Positions 37,120 to 47,617 of a stretch of 64,000 nt of DNA are shown in pieces. Below the pieces are notes generated by a model. That model searched no databases. It had not been told where the DNA came from and saw nothing but the letters and a program-made list of their open reading frames with translations. The translations under genes were made by a program, and so were the position numbers. The DNA is taken from positions 189,840 to 253,839 of the forward strand of contig CAVYPD010000024.1 of NCBI GenBank assembly GCA_963770275.1, given 5' to 3'. Source of the stretch: Roseiarcus sp963770275. Its GTDB lineage: Bacteria; Pseudomonadota; Alphaproteobacteria; Rhizobiales; Beijerinckiaceae. Within the stretch, counting starts at the first letter, position 1. Every line of letters starts with the position of its first letter.

Positions 37120-38788
37120 TTAACTCAGGCCGTCGATTTCGCCATTGACGACGCGAATCCTCTCAGCAGCAGGGGTCCGCGGCAATCCTGGCATCGTGCG
37201 GATATCTCCCATCAGCACGACGACAAAGCCCGCCCCCGCCCGGAGACGGACGTCGCGGATCCTTGGGACGTGGCCGCTAGGCGCGCCCATAAGAGAGGGA
37301 TCGTCCGAGAACGAATATTGGGTCTTGGCGACGCATATCGGCAGCCGGCCCCAGCCCGCGGCCTCGAGCTCGTCAAATTTCGCTCGCACCGAGGCTTCCG
37401 CCGCGATGTCGGCGGCGCCGTAAATCTCTCGCGCGATTGTCAGCGTCTTGTCCCATAAACTCGAGCTCGTCGCCGTACAGCGGCCGAAACTTCGCCTCGC
37501 CCGCATCGGCAAGCGCGGCGACGACGCGGGCGAGATCTTCTGCTCCGGCCCCGCCTCGGGCCCAGTGATCGCAGACGACGGTCTTGACCCCGAATTCGCG
37601 CGCCACCCTGTCCTCGACAAAGGCGAGTTCGGCCCGAGTGTCGCCGTCAAATCGATTGATTGCGACGACGACGGGCAGTCCAAACTTCCGCAGATTAACG
37701 ATATGTCGAGCGAGGTTCGCGAGGCCGGCTCCGAGCGCCGACAAGTTCTCGGCGCCCAGCGCATCCTTGGCCACTCCGCCGTGCATCTTGAGCGCGCGGA
37801 CGGTCGCGACGAGCACCGTCGCCGCCGGCTTAAATCCAGCCTTGCGGCACTTGATGTCGAAAAATTTCTCGGCGCCAAGATCCGCGCCGAAGCCAGCTTC
37901 AGTGACAACGTAATCGGCGAGTTTGAGCGCCGCTCGTGTCGCCATCACGGAATTGCAACCGTGGGCGATGTTGGCAAAGGGGCCCCCGTGCACCAGCGCG
38001 GGCGAAGCTTCGAGCGTTTGCACGAGATTGGGCTTGAGCGCTTCCTTGAGGAGCGCCGTCATAGCGCCAGGCGCTTTGAGATCCAAGGCGCTGATCGGCC
38101 GCCTGTCTCTTGCCCAACCGACCACCATACGGCCGAGCTGCTCCTCGAGCTCCTCAAGACTGGTCGCAAGGCAGAAGGCCGCCATGACCTCCGAGGCGAC
38201 GGTAATGTCGAAACCGTCCTCGCGTGGAAAGCCGTTGCCCGCGCCGAGCCCGATAATTGTTTCGCGAAGCGCGCGGTCGTTCATATCGAGCACGCGCCGC
38301 CAGGCGACGCGCCGCTGATCGAGACGGAGCGCGTTGCCCCAGTACATGTGATTGTCGATCATCGCCGCAAGCAGATTGTGCGCCGATGTGATGGCGTGAA
38401 AATCGCCAGTGAAATGGAGGTTGATCTCGTCCATGGGAACAATTTGGGCGTGCCCGCCGCCGGTCGCGCCTCCCTTCATGCCGAAGCTGGGCCCGAGCGA
38501 GGGTTCGCGCAGACAGATCATCGTCTTCTTGCCGATGCGATTGAGCGCGTCGCCGAGGCCGACGGTGGTCGTCGTCTTGCCCTCGCCCGCCGGGGTTGGG
38601 CTGATCGCCGTGACAAGAATGAGCTTCCCGTCCGGGCGGTTCGAGAGACAGCTAAGAAAATCATACTCAAGCTTGGCGATGAAGCGGCCAAACGGACGCA
38701 AGGCGGATTCGGGCGCGCCGATCTTCGCGGCGATCTCTGCGATCGGCTTCAAGCGCGCGGCGCGCGCGATTTCGATGTCAGACGCCAT
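37120..38788 (-). CDS. fhs: Formate-tetrahydrofolate ligase, frame broken by one extra base
   Basis: ATP-dependent entry of formate into the folate C1 pool. Start ATG 38788, MASDIEIARAARLKPIAEIAAKIG. P-loop-like ITAISPTPAGEGKTTTTVGLGDAL, LREPSLGPSFGMKGGATGGGHAQIVPM and NIAHGCNSVMAT are diagnostic. After LYGDEL the frame is lost. Removing the C at 37462 (plus strand) continues it as SLWDKTLTIAREIYGAADI, ending GAGFVVVLMGDIRTMPGLP. About 555 residues, the normal length. Useful in methylotrophic and serine-cycle metabolism. Confidence 0.93.
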
Positions 38789-38970
38789 GAACCAATGCCT
38801 TCCCCTCGACCCGCCGTCTGGCCGCCACAAACGTTAGGCAACGAATCGTCTGCCCCGCCTGTTTTGGCAAGCGCGAATCGTGACGATGAACGGGACGCGC
38901 GGGTACAAGCCAGGCGCGTCATCGTCGCCGCAGGGCGCCAAAGCCAAGCCGAGCGCGAGGAACGAGGCCC

Positions 38971-39629
38971 ATGATCAAGTCGCGGCTTGCCGTCTTCACG
39001 GTTTTGAGCATCATCGCCTATTTGGGCCTGGCTATCGTTGGCGCAGGCGGCGTCAGGACGGTTCTTTTCCTATCCGCCGCTGATCGCGGTGAGCGTCTGT
39101 CACGATCGCGCTCGGGTCAGCGGGGCTGTTCAGCGAGGGCCATATCGGCTCGGGCGTCAGCGAGGATCGGTCCAATCGTTGGGTGATCGCGGCTCTCGGC
39201 GTGCTCGGTGTCCTCGACGCCTATCTCCCAGCCTATACAGACCGGATCGATTTCCTCACCTTCGGCGGCGAAGGTGTGCGCTGGCTCGGTGTTCTCCTTT
39301 ATGCGGCCGGCGGCATTCTTCGCCTCGCGCCGGTCTTCGTGCTTGGGCGTCGCTTCAGCGGCCTGGTTGCGATCCAGCCGGAACATCGGCTGGTCTCCGG
39401 CGGACTTTATGGGATCATTCGCCACCCGAGTTATCTCGGTCTCTTCGTCTTCATGCTTGGTTGGGGGTTGGCGTTCCGCTCTGCGGTGGGCGTCGTCATT
39501 GCCGTGTTGTCGCTCGGTGTCTTGCTGGCGCGCATTCGAGCTGAGGAGCGACTGCTCAGCGAAACCTTCGGCGCCGAATACGACGCCTATCGGGCGCGTA
39601 CCTGGCGTCTCATTCCTTACGTCTACTGA
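38971..39629 (+). CDS. Isoprenylcysteine carboxyl methyltransferase-like membrane protein, two frame breaks
   Basis: Integral membrane methyltransferase of the ICMT/PEMT fold, ~219 residues. It begins MIKSRLAVFTVLSIIAYLGLAIVG. One extra base near 39061 and another near 39098 split it into three frames; removing both gives FFSYPPLIAVSVVTIALGSAGLFSEGH and then WVIAALGVLGVLDAYLPAY. The catalytic C-terminus is intact: LVSGGLYGIIRHPSYLGLFVFMLGWGLAF (RHPxY motif) and EERLLSETFGAEYDAYRARTWRLIPYVY. Substrate unknown. Confidence 0.75.
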
Positions 39630-39719
39630 GCCAGCCAGATGGGCGGCGGCGCGCATTTGCCTCGACGCGGGGCCTTCCATAAACCTGCCTCCGTTTCCTG
39701 TCGCCGTTGAAAGACTTCC

Positions 39720-40514
39720 ATGATCCGATCCGCTTTGATGACTGTGATGACCGGCGCCGCCATCAAGGCCGGTCGCGGCCTTAAACGCGATTTCGGCGAG
39801 GTCAGCGAACTGCAAGTGTCGATGAAGGGCCCGGGCGACTTTGTCAGTCTGGCCGACAAGCGCGCGGAGAAGACCCTCTATCAGGAACTCGCCAAGGCGC
39901 GTCCGGGCTACGGCTTCGTCCTGGAGGAGGGCGGACGCGTCGAGGGGACCGACAAGAGTCACACTTGGCACATCGATCCGCTCGATGCGACGACCAACTT
40001 CCTGCACGCGATCCCGTTGTTCGCGATCTCAATCGCGCTGGAGCGCGAAGGGCAGATCATCGCTGGCGTCATCTACAATCCAGCCAACGATGACATGTAC
40101 GTGACGGAGAAGGGTCAGGGAGCGTTTGGCGGCAATCGCCGGCTGCGTGTGGCGGGGCGCAGCGACTTGTCGCAGGCGATCTTCGGCTGCGGCATTCCGC
40201 ATCTCGGCAAGGCGGCGCAGCATCCTCGATTCAAGGCAGAGCTTGCGGCAGTGATGACGCGCGTCGTCAATGTGCGGCGGATGGGCTGCGCCGCGCTCGA
40301 TCTGGCCTATGTCGCCGCCGGCCGGTTCGACGCCTTCTGGGAGCGAGGCCTGAACTCCTGGGACATTGCGGCGGGTTCGCTTCTCATTCGAGAAGCCGGG
40401 GGATTCGTCACCGGCGCCGACGGCGAGGACAATTTCCTTGAGACCGGCTCGATCTGCTGCGGCAACGAGATCATGCATCGCGAGTTGCTCGGGCTCTTGC
40501 GCGGAATTGCCTAA
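39720..40514 (+). CDS. Inositol monophosphatase family protein (SuhB-like)
   Basis: 264 residues. Mg-dependent phosphatase fold with VSLADKRAEKTLYQEL, the metal-binding triad in EEGG and DPLDATTNFLHAIPLFAISIAL (the usual DPLDGTTN has Ala for Gly), and the C-terminal WDIAAGSLLIREAGG. Cleaves inositol-1-phosphate or related sugar phosphates; SuhB homologues also act in rRNA antitermination. Stand-alone gene in the direction of its neighbours. Confidence 0.93.
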   Translation: MIRSALMTVMTGAAIKAGRGLKRDFGEVSELQVSMKGPGDFVSLADKRAEKTLYQELAKARPGYGFVLEEGGRVEGTDKSHTWHIDPLDATTNFLHAIPLFAISIALEREGQIIAGVIYNPANDDMYVTEKGQGAFGGNRRLRVAGRSDLSQAIFGCGIPHLGKAAQHPRFKAELAAVMTRVVNVRRMGCAALDLAYVAAGRFDAFWERGLNSWDIAAGSLLIREAGGFVTGADGEDNFLETGSICCGNEIMHRELLGLLRGIA

Positions 40515-40707
40515 CTCCCTCTGATTGCGCGCAGCAGGCGGAAGCCGAACCTTGGAGCGCCGCTGGATTGTCGCGTGTGCTGATCTCGCGCCTCGCCCTT
40601 CGCGATGGCGCGCTTCCGCCTTACGAATTTGGCTCGCATCCGAGCGCTGCTAAAGATAGCGCCGCCGCTCGAATGAGCGGAAGGAAGCGCAAGGAAGGCG
40701 AGACTCA

Positions 40708-41535
40708 GTGGCTTATCCAGACATTGCAGGAAAAGTGGCCATCGTGACCGGGGCCGCGGGCGGGATCGGAAAAGCTCTCGTCGACGGCTTTGTCAAGGAG
40801 GGCCTGCGCGTGGCGGCGCTCGACATTGACGAGAAGGGGGTTCGCGCCCTGCAGGAGAAGCACGGGGAAGCAAAGGTCCTCGGCCTCCGTATCGACGTCT
40901 CAGACGCGGAGGACTGCCGTCGCCAGGTCGCAACGGTCGCCGAGCGGCTCGGAACGGTGCACATTCTCGTCAACAACGCCGCTCTCGGCATGAACTCCGT
41001 GGCCGACGATTACGACGACGAGCATCTCCAGATCGAGGATGTGCCCGATGATCTGTGGCGACGCTTCTTTGCCGTCAACGTGGGCGGCGCCTTCTCCATG
41101 ACGCGCGCGGTCGTGCCGATCCTGCGCAAGCAGAAATGGGGGCGCGTCATCAACGTCTCGACCAGCATTCTGACGATGATGCGCAAGGGCTTCGTGCCTT
41201 ACGGGCCGACCAAAGCCGCGCTCGAGGCTTGGTCGCTGATCCTGTCGAAACAACTCGAGGGAAGCGGCATTACGGTCAATGTCGTCCTGCCCGGCGGCCC
41301 GGTGGACACGATCATGGTGCCTGGCGAAGACCGCAGCGCGCTCATCTCCCCCAACGTCATGTCCCCGCCGATGCTGGCTCTGTTCACCGAAGCGGGCGGA
41401 AAGGTCACCGGGCAGCGCTTCATCGCCGTCGAGTGGGACGAGAGCCTGGGGTCCGACCCGGCGGCTCAGCCGCACGCGCCGGCCGCTTGGCCGCAGCTCG
41501 CCAAGCCATTCTCAAAGATGCAGCCGCGCCCGTAA
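40708..41535 (+). CDS. Short-chain dehydrogenase/reductase
   Basis: 275 residues from GTG 40708, with AAGGAAGG upstream. Cofactor motif VTGAAGGIGKALVDGF, the Asp in AALDIDEKG that favours NAD, LVNNAA, then the catalytic Ser in NVSTSILTM and YGPTKAALE (YxxxK). An insertion of ~15 residues after LVNNAALGMNS (VADDYDDEHLQIEDV) is longer than usual and may shape the substrate pocket. Substrate unknown. Confidence 0.92.
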   Translation: MAYPDIAGKVAIVTGAAGGIGKALVDGFVKEGLRVAALDIDEKGVRALQEKHGEAKVLGLRIDVSDAEDCRRQVATVAERLGTVHILVNNAALGMNSVADDYDDEHLQIEDVPDDLWRRFFAVNVGGAFSMTRAVVPILRKQKWGRVINVSTSILTMMRKGFVPYGPTKAALEAWSLILSKQLEGSGITVNVVLPGGPVDTIMVPGEDRSALISPNVMSPPMLALFTEAGGKVTGQRFIAVEWDESLGSDPAAQPHAPAAWPQLAKPFSKMQPRP

Positions 41536-41559
41536 GCTCGGCTCGTCTAGGGTTTAGTG

Positions 41560-41602
41560 AAAAAGTGCGCCCGCGCCAGCTGAGATGAGCCAGCGCGGGC
41601 GC
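41560..41602 (-). terminator. Rho-independent terminator of the amidohydrolase gene
   Basis: On the minus strand a perfect 10-bp stem GCGCCCGCGC/GCGCGGGCGC (41567-41576 and 41593-41602) with a 16-base loop is followed, after AC, by five T (41564-41560). It lies ~100 bases past the amidohydrolase stop and also faces the end of the convergent SDR gene. Confidence 0.75.
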
Positions 41603-41701
41603 TACGCCCGTCGGTGGGAGGACCGACGGACGAACTGCGAAAGCAGTACAAGAGCGCACGGAGAGGCGGTCGCCTTTTCTGGCGCGGCGCCTCGTAGCTT
41701 C

Positions 41702-42937
41702 TCAGTTGAGAACGTTCTTGATGAAGTCGCCGTCCTTCATCACCAGCGGGATGTATCGGCCCTCTTCGTCAAGCGCCGAGAGGTCCTTGAGCGGATCCTT
41801 CTCGACGACGATGAGATCGGCATAGGCGCCGACCGCGACAGTCCCAACCTTTCCGGTCATCCTGATGAGCTCGGCCGCGTTGCAGGTGGCCGAGCGGATC
41901 ACGTCAATCGCAGGCAGCGTGCGGCCGCGGATGACGAACTCCGCGCCCTGATACTTGTGCAGGAAGCCGAGCAGATCGGTGCCGTAGGCCATCTTGACGC
42001 CGGCCTTGTGCATGATCTCGAGCGACTCCGGGCTCTTCTTGATCACGTAGTCGAGCCGCGAAGAGAACCCGGGATCGAGCCGCAGCGCTTTCTCTTCAGT
42101 CTTTTGCGATTCGTAAGCGATGATCGTCGGGGTGACGATGACGTTCTTCTCCGCCATCAACTTTGCTGTCGCCGGCTCGACGAGCGTCGCGTGTTCGACC
42201 GACTGGAAGCCGACCTCGACGGCGCGTCGCACCGCTTCATCCGAATAGAGATGGCCGCAGACGTAGGTCTGCGCCTTGTCCGCCTCCTCGACGAAAGTGA
42301 GCAACTCGTCGCGCGAGAAGCCAAGCCGCATGATCGGGAACTTGCCCGAGGCCGCGCCGCCGGCCGCCATCACCTTGATGTACTGGGCGCCAAGGCGCAG
42401 CTCTTCGCGCACGGCGAAGCGGACGGCCTCGACGCCGTCGACGACGCGGCTGACCGATCCCAGGCGGCGATTGAGCGTTTCGACGTCGCTCCCGTCAAAG
42501 GGTTGGCGGACGTCGGTATGACCGCCGGTCTGGACGAACGCCTTGCCGCAGATGAAGAGACGCGGGCCTTCGATGATCTTCTGATCGATCGCGCGCTGGA
42601 AGCCGACGTCGGCGCCGCCGAGGTCGCGGATCGTGGTGAACCCGCGCAGAAGCATCTGCTTCATGATCCGCGCAGCGTGCAGCGCGATCAGCGAATCGGG
42701 CAGTCGCGCGTTGTCAGCAGGATCCGGGAAGGGCGAGACGATATGGATGTGGCAGTCGATGAGGCCCGGCATCAAGGTCTTGCCGCGCAGATCGATGCGG
42801 TGGGCCGAGGAGTCCTTGATCGGCTTGTCCGAAATCTCCTTGATGAGCCCGTCGGCGACGCGGACGAAGCGATCATGTTCGCCTTCGTCGCTCGAGCCGT
42901 CGAGAATGCGCGCGTTTTCGAAGATCGCCGATTGCAT
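41702..42937 (-). CDS. Amidohydrolase family metal-dependent hydrolase
   Basis: 411 residues with the imidazolonepropionase/prolidase-like layout. LMPGLIDCHIHI holds the HxH metal pair, GFTTIRDLGGADVG is conserved, QYIKVMAAGG gives the bridging Lys, YVCGHLYSDEAVRRAVEVGFQSVEHATLV gives two His, and MAYGTDLLGFLHKYQ the final Asp. The C-terminal beta part reads VGAYADLIVVEKDPLKDLSAL. Reaction likely hydrolysis of a C-N bond in a cyclic or dipeptide-like substrate, not determined. Start 42937. Confidence 0.9.
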   Translation of the reverse strand: MQSAIFENARILDGSSDEGEHDRFVRVADGLIKEISDKPIKDSSAHRIDLRGKTLMPGLIDCHIHIVSPFPDPADNARLPDSLIALHAARIMKQMLLRGFTTIRDLGGADVGFQRAIDQKIIEGPRLFICGKAFVQTGGHTDVRQPFDGSDVETLNRRLGSVSRVVDGVEAVRFAVREELRLGAQYIKVMAAGGAASGKFPIMRLGFSRDELLTFVEEADKAQTYVCGHLYSDEAVRRAVEVGFQSVEHATLVEPATAKLMAEKNVIVTPTIIAYESQKTEEKALRLDPGFSSRLDYVIKKSPESLEIMHKAGVKMAYGTDLLGFLHKYQGAEFVIRGRTLPAIDVIRSATCNAAELIRMTGKVGTVAVGAYADLIVVEKDPLKDLSALDEEGRYIPLVMKDGDFIKNVLN

Positions 42938-43103
42938 GGCTCCTCAGGCTCCTCGGGTGCTAAGCCGCACGTCATTGCGCGACGGTCGTCGTTCATTCAG
43001 GTCGGACGGACTGGCGCACTCTATCGTCGGCTGGCCAATCGCAAAGACGTTATTCAGCACGCGTCCCTCGCATTTGGCGACGTATGTGTTGCTGACGTGA
43101 CCG

Positions 43104-43703
43104 TCAATCGTTTTCACGTCCATACCGGTTCTCAAAAGCAGCGATTTCGTCACGTTGTGACAGGGTGTAATCGAGCTCGTCGAAGCCATTGATCAGGCAA
43201 TATTTGGCGAATGGGTCGATTTCGAAGGAATGCGTTGAGCCGTCAGGCAGCGCGACCGTCTGCGCTTCGAGATCCACCCGGATCGCCAGGTCAGGAGTTT
43301 CGGAGATACGCGCCAACAAATCGGTGACGACCGCCTCCGGCAGTCGGATAGGAAGGAGGCCGTTCTTGACGCAATTGGTATGGAAGATATCGCCGAAGCT
43401 CGGCGCGATGACGACTTCGAACCCGTAGTCGGAGAGCGCCCACACGGCATTCTCGCGCGAGGAGCCACATCCGAAATTGACATTGGCGACCACGACGCGC
43501 GCGTCACGGTGATGGGGCTGGTTCAGCGCAAACTCTGGGCGTTCGGCTCCGTTCACGTCGAAGCGCAGGTCGTGGAACAGATATTGGCCGAAGCCGCCGC
43601 TGCGTGGCTTCTGCAGAAAACGCGCGGGAATGATCTGGTCTGTGTCGATATTTGGCTGAAGGAAGGGGGCCGCCGCCGATTCCAGAGTCTTGAACGCCTT
43701 CAC
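43104..43703 (-). CDS. leuD: 3-isopropylmalate dehydratase small subunit
   Basis: 199 residues; swivel domain of isopropylmalate isomerase in leucine synthesis. AAPFLQPNIDTDQIIPARFL, VVANVNFGCGSSRENAVWALSDYGFEVVIAPSFGDIFHTNCVKNGLLPI are the family blocks. Its start is 2 bases from the leuC stop, so the pair is translated together. Confidence 0.96.
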   Translation of the reverse strand: MKAFKTLESAAAPFLQPNIDTDQIIPARFLQKPRSGGFGQYLFHDLRFDVNGAERPEFALNQPHHRDARVVVANVNFGCGSSRENAVWALSDYGFEVVIAPSFGDIFHTNCVKNGLLPIRLPEAVVTDLLARISETPDLAIRVDLEAQTVALPDGSTHSFEIDPFAKYCLINGFDELDYTLSQRDEIAAFENRYGREND

Positions 43704-43704
43704 C

Positions 43705-45168
43705 TCATCCCCCGGGCAGCATCTTGCGCACGTCGGTCAGATGGCCTGTAACCGCGGCCGCGGCAGCCATCTGGGGGCTCAGCAAATGGGTGCGCGCGTT
43801 CCGTCCCTGGCGGCCGACAAAATTCCTGTTCGAGGTCGAAGCGCACCGCTCGAACTCGCCAACCGTTTCGCCGTTCGTGCCGAGACACATCGAGCAACCC
43901 GCTTCGCGCCATTCGAATCCGGCCTGTTTGAAAACGATGTCCAGGCCCTCCGCCTCAGCCTGCGCCTTGACCAGTCCGGATCCCGGAACGACCCAGCCGC
44001 GCACGCTTTCATGCACCTTGCGGCCGGACACGACCGCCGCTGCGCTGCGTAAATCCTCGATCCGCCCGTTCGTGCAGGAGCCGATGAAAACGCGATCGAC
44101 TGCAACGGAGTCGAGCCGGTCCCCCGGCTTGAGGTCCATGTATTTGAGCGCGCGCTCCATGCTCTCGCGCCGTTCCGGGCTCGGGGCCTCGGCCGGATCA
44201 GGAATGGCTCCATCGATCGGAGCGACATCCTGCGGGCTCGTGCCCCATGTCACCATCGGGGCGATCTCCGAACTGTCGAGACTGATCTCGCTGTCGAAGT
44301 TCGCCTCAAGATCACTCGGAAGCTTGCGCCAGCGAACAAGCGCCCGGTCCCATTCTTCGCCCTTAGGCGCGTAGGGCCGCCCGGCCAGATAGGAGAAAGT
44401 GGTCTCATCCGGCGCGATCATTCCTGCACGCGCGCCGGCCTCGATCGACATGTTGCAGACGGTGAGGCGACCTTCCATCGTCAGATCGGTGATCGCAGAG
44501 CCCGCATATTCGATCACATGTCCAGTCGCGCCAGCCGTGCCGATCCGGCCGATAATGGCGAGAATGATATCTTTGGCGCACACGCCAGCCGCGAGCCTCC
44601 CATCGACGGTGATGCGCATCGTCTTCGGCATGCGCTGCCAAAGCGTCTGGGTCGCCAGGATATGGTTGGCTTCGGTCATTCCAAGGCCAAAGGCGAGGGC
44701 GCCGACCGCGCCATGCGTCGACGTGTGACTATCAGCGCAGACGACGATCATGCCGGGCTGGCTGATGCCCTGTTCGGGACCGACGACGTGCACGATGCCG
44801 TGCCGCTGGTCTTTCAGGCCGAACATCTGGACGCCAAAGTCGGACGTGTACTGGGCGAGCAATTCCACCATGTACCGCCGTTCGGGGTCGGCGATCTCTG
44901 TCGCCTCACGCGTATTCGTGGGCACGTAGTGATCGGGCGTCGCGAAAGTTTGCGATGGCGCATGCGGCTTGAGACCGCGCGCGGTCAAAAATTCGAAGGC
45001 GGGGGCGTAGCCGTCGTGAATAAGATGGCGATCGATATAGAGCAGAGTCTGGCCGTCCGGCCGCTCAAGGATGCGGTGTCGAGACCAGATCTTCTCGAAC
45101 ATGGTTCGAGCCGCTGCGGCGGTCACGAGCAACCTCCCTTCTCTTGCCGGATCGGCGTGCCACTTCAT
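43705..45168 (-). CDS. leuC: 3-isopropylmalate dehydratase large subunit
   Basis: 487 residues; iron-sulfur aconitase-type subunit. LYIDRHLIHDGYAPAFEFL, VCADSHTSTHGAVGALAFGLGMTEANHILATQTL, FIGSCTNGRIEDLRSAA (first cluster Cys) and EAGCSMCLGTNGE (the other two Cys). Starts at 45168, divergent from the LysR gene. leuC-leuD form a two-gene unit. Confidence 0.96.
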   Translation of the reverse strand: MKWHADPAREGRLLVTAAAARTMFEKIWSRHRILERPDGQTLLYIDRHLIHDGYAPAFEFLTARGLKPHAPSQTFATPDHYVPTNTREATEIADPERRYMVELLAQYTSDFGVQMFGLKDQRHGIVHVVGPEQGISQPGMIVVCADSHTSTHGAVGALAFGLGMTEANHILATQTLWQRMPKTMRITVDGRLAAGVCAKDIILAIIGRIGTAGATGHVIEYAGSAITDLTMEGRLTVCNMSIEAGARAGMIAPDETTFSYLAGRPYAPKGEEWDRALVRWRKLPSDLEANFDSEISLDSSEIAPMVTWGTSPQDVAPIDGAIPDPAEAPSPERRESMERALKYMDLKPGDRLDSVAVDRVFIGSCTNGRIEDLRSAAAVVSGRKVHESVRGWVVPGSGLVKAQAEAEGLDIVFKQAGFEWREAGCSMCLGTNGETVGEFERCASTSNRNFVGRQGRNARTHLLSPQMAAAAAVTGHLTDVRKMLPGG

Positions 45169-45411
45169 ATAGGAGCCCTCAAAACGGCGGCGAAATCGTA
45201 CTTGGACAATTTATCATCGCGTTTCGCGACGCGTCTCATTGCCGCTTGGCCCGCAACGCCATATCTCACAAATACTTAATGCTGCGGACACGCTTTTGTA
45301 GCGGGGTCTTTGGATGTAAGATGTTAATGGTCAAGTGATCCACCACCTGGAGGCGCGCGGTGATCTGCGGGCCGTTCGGCCGCCTGAGCCCGTCATTCAG
45401 AATGTCCGCCG

Positions 45412-46359
45412 ATGCGTTTTGACCTGTTATCGCTGAAATTGTTCGTCGCGGTCTGCGAAAGCAAAAGCATTTCTCGCGCGGCCGCCAGAGAGCATATTGC
45501 CGCCTCGGCGGTCAGCAAGCGAATTTCGGACCTTGAAGAGCTGGTCAAGGCGCCGCTGTTTCACCGAACGACCAAGGGCCTGGAGCCGACCGCTTCCGCG
45601 CAAGCCCTGTTACGGCATGCGCGGGTCGTGATGCGCGACTTGCAACAGATGGAATCCGAGCTCGCGGAGCATGCGACAGGTCTCTGCGGCAGGGTGAGAA
45701 TTCACGCGAGCGTATCGACGATCCTTCAGCATCTCCCGCGCGACCTCGCCAACTTCCTCGCCATTCACAGCGCAATCCGTATCGATCTCGAAGAGGGCAC
45801 AAGCCAGCAAGTCGTTCGCTCGGTCGCCGAGAATGCGGCGGACATCGGCATTTTCGGCGGCTATCTTCCTGCGACTGGACTTCAGATCCTGCCCTACCGG
45901 TCCGACAAGCTCGTCGCGATCATGCCGGTCGGGCATGCTCTCGCCGAGCGCAAGAAGGTCAGGTTCGCGGAACTTGCAGAATTCGATCTTGTCGGTCCCC
46001 AAAAAGGCAGCTTCCTCAACTCGCTGGTCATGAAAGCGGTGGGCGAACTCAACCTGACGCTCAAGATGCGGATACGCGTCAACGGCTTCGAGACGGTCTG
46101 CAGCATGGTCGAGGCCAGCCTCGGCGTCGGTCTCGTCCCCGAGCGTTGCGCCAAGCGCTATGTGGCGACCGGACAAGTCACGGCTGTGCCGCTCGATGAG
46201 GAATGGGCGACGCGCAACTGGAAGATATGCGTGCGCGACCCCGCCTCTCAGCCGCCTCCGGTCCGCATGCTTGTGGAGCACCTGAGCTCAAAAGACGTCG
46301 ACCGCCCGACACGGGTCGTCAATTTTGCCGATGCGGGAACGCGCTCGCGCCGAAGATAG
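45412..46359 (+). CDS. LysR-family transcriptional regulator
   Basis: 315 residues. N-terminal winged HTH: MRFDLLSLKLFVAVCESKSISRAAAREHIAASAVSKRISDLEELVKAPLFHRTTKGLEPTASA. C-terminal effector domain from ~90 (GRVRIHASVSTILQHLPRDLANFLAIHSAIRIDLEEG). It is divergent from leuC and convergent with leuB, so it is well placed to control the leucine genes; LysR types activate leu genes elsewhere with a pathway intermediate as effector. The 243-base leuC-lysR gap probably holds its site, but I see no unambiguous T-N11-A box. Confidence 0.9.
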   Translation: MRFDLLSLKLFVAVCESKSISRAAAREHIAASAVSKRISDLEELVKAPLFHRTTKGLEPTASAQALLRHARVVMRDLQQMESELAEHATGLCGRVRIHASVSTILQHLPRDLANFLAIHSAIRIDLEEGTSQQVVRSVAENAADIGIFGGYLPATGLQILPYRSDKLVAIMPVGHALAERKKVRFAELAEFDLVGPQKGSFLNSLVMKAVGELNLTLKMRIRVNGFETVCSMVEASLGVGLVPERCAKRYVATGQVTAVPLDEEWATRNWKICVRDPASQPPPVRMLVEHLSSKDVDRPTRVVNFADAGTRSRRR

Positions 46360-46372
46360 GCGCTGCGCCAAG

Positions 46373-47450
46373 TCAACCGTTCGCCCGCACCGCGCTCACG
46401 ACCGCTTCGCCCATCGCGTCGGTGCCGACCTTCTTGCCGCCCTCCTGCATGATGTCGGCGGTTCGATAACCCTCCGCCAGCACCTTGCGGACGGCGTTCT
46501 CGATCCTCTTCGCGTGCTCTTCCATGTCGAAGGAATGACGAAGCATCATCGCGGCCGACAGAATCGCGGCGAGCGGATTGGCGATATTCTTGCCCGCTAT
46601 GTCAGGCGCGGTGCCATGGACCGGCTCGTAGAGCCCCTTCTTGTTGTCGCCGAGGGACGCCGAGGGGAGCATCCCGATCGAACCGGTCAGCATCGCCGCG
46701 GCGTCGGAGAGAATGTCGCCGAACACGTTGCCCATGACCATGACGTCGAACTGACGCGGATCGCGGACGAGGTGCATGACAGCTGCGTCGACATAGAGGT
46801 GGGTAAGCTCGACGTCGGGATAGGACTTTCCGACGCGCGTCGCGACCTCTCGCCAGAGCGCCATCGTTTCGAGCACATTCGATTTGTCGACCGAGCAAAC
46901 CTTGTGGCGTCTTCGGCGCGCCTCGTGAAAGGCGACATGCATGATGCGTTCGATCTCGGACTCCGAGTAGCGCATCGTGTTGACGCCCTCGCGCTCGCCC
47001 GCGGCGTTTGTCTGGATCCCGCGCGGCTCGCCGAAATAAAGGTCGCCGTTGAGCTCCCGCAGCATGAGAATGTCGACGCCGCTGACCACCGACCGCTTGA
47101 GCGACGAAGCGTCCTCAAGCTCAGGAAAGAGAAAAATCGGCCGATAGTTGGCGAACAGGGTCAGCGCCTTGCGCAGGCGCAAGAGCCCATTTCCCGCCCC
47201 TTCGCTCGGAGGCCTTTTCTCGTCTTCGACGACGCCCGTGCCTCCCAGCAGGATCGCGTCCGAAGCCCTCGCCAGTTTCAGGGTTTCCGGCGGCAAGCGC
47301 ATCGCCCATGGCTTCCTGACCGGCTCCGCCGATCGGCGCCTCCTTCAATTCATACGACACCGAGTTCCCGAGAGTCGCTTCCAGAACTCTTACGGCCTGT
47401 GCGGTGACCTCCTTGCCAATTCCGTCGCCGGGCAGCACTGCGATCTTCAT
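46373..47450 (-). CDS. leuB: 3-isopropylmalate dehydrogenase, frame broken by one extra base
   Basis: NAD-dependent oxidative decarboxylation in leucine synthesis; ~358 residues. Start ATG 47450: MKIAVLPGDGIGKEVTAQAVRVLEA. Removing one base near 47294 joins MGDAL to PPETLKLARASDAILLGG. Then LTLFANYRPIFLFPELEDAS, DILMLRELNGDLYFGEPRG, RIMHVAFHEARRR and the substrate/NAD block NVFGDILSDAAAMLTGSIGMLPSASLG and YEPVHGTAPDIAGKNIANP. Separated from leuCD by the LysR gene. Confidence 0.93.
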
Positions 47451-47617
47451 TGTGTCGTCCACTCGTTGGTTCGAATTGAATTCGTCGCGCAGTCGGAGAT
47501 CCACAGATGCGCTCGTCACAGCCGCTGCAATCGACGTTATAAGGGTCAAGCGTTGGCGCTAAGTCGCGATTCAGAACAGGTTCATCGCAGTTTGCGACGA
47601 CACGCGTGTCGGCCTCG

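Noticed and set aside
37448..38974. A 508-codon open frame on the plus strand
   Set aside because: Antisense to fhs, where the codon pattern leaves few stops on the other strand.
41585..43192. A 535-codon open frame on the plus strand
   Set aside because: Antisense to the amidohydrolase gene, which has clear metal-binding motifs; the shadow has none.
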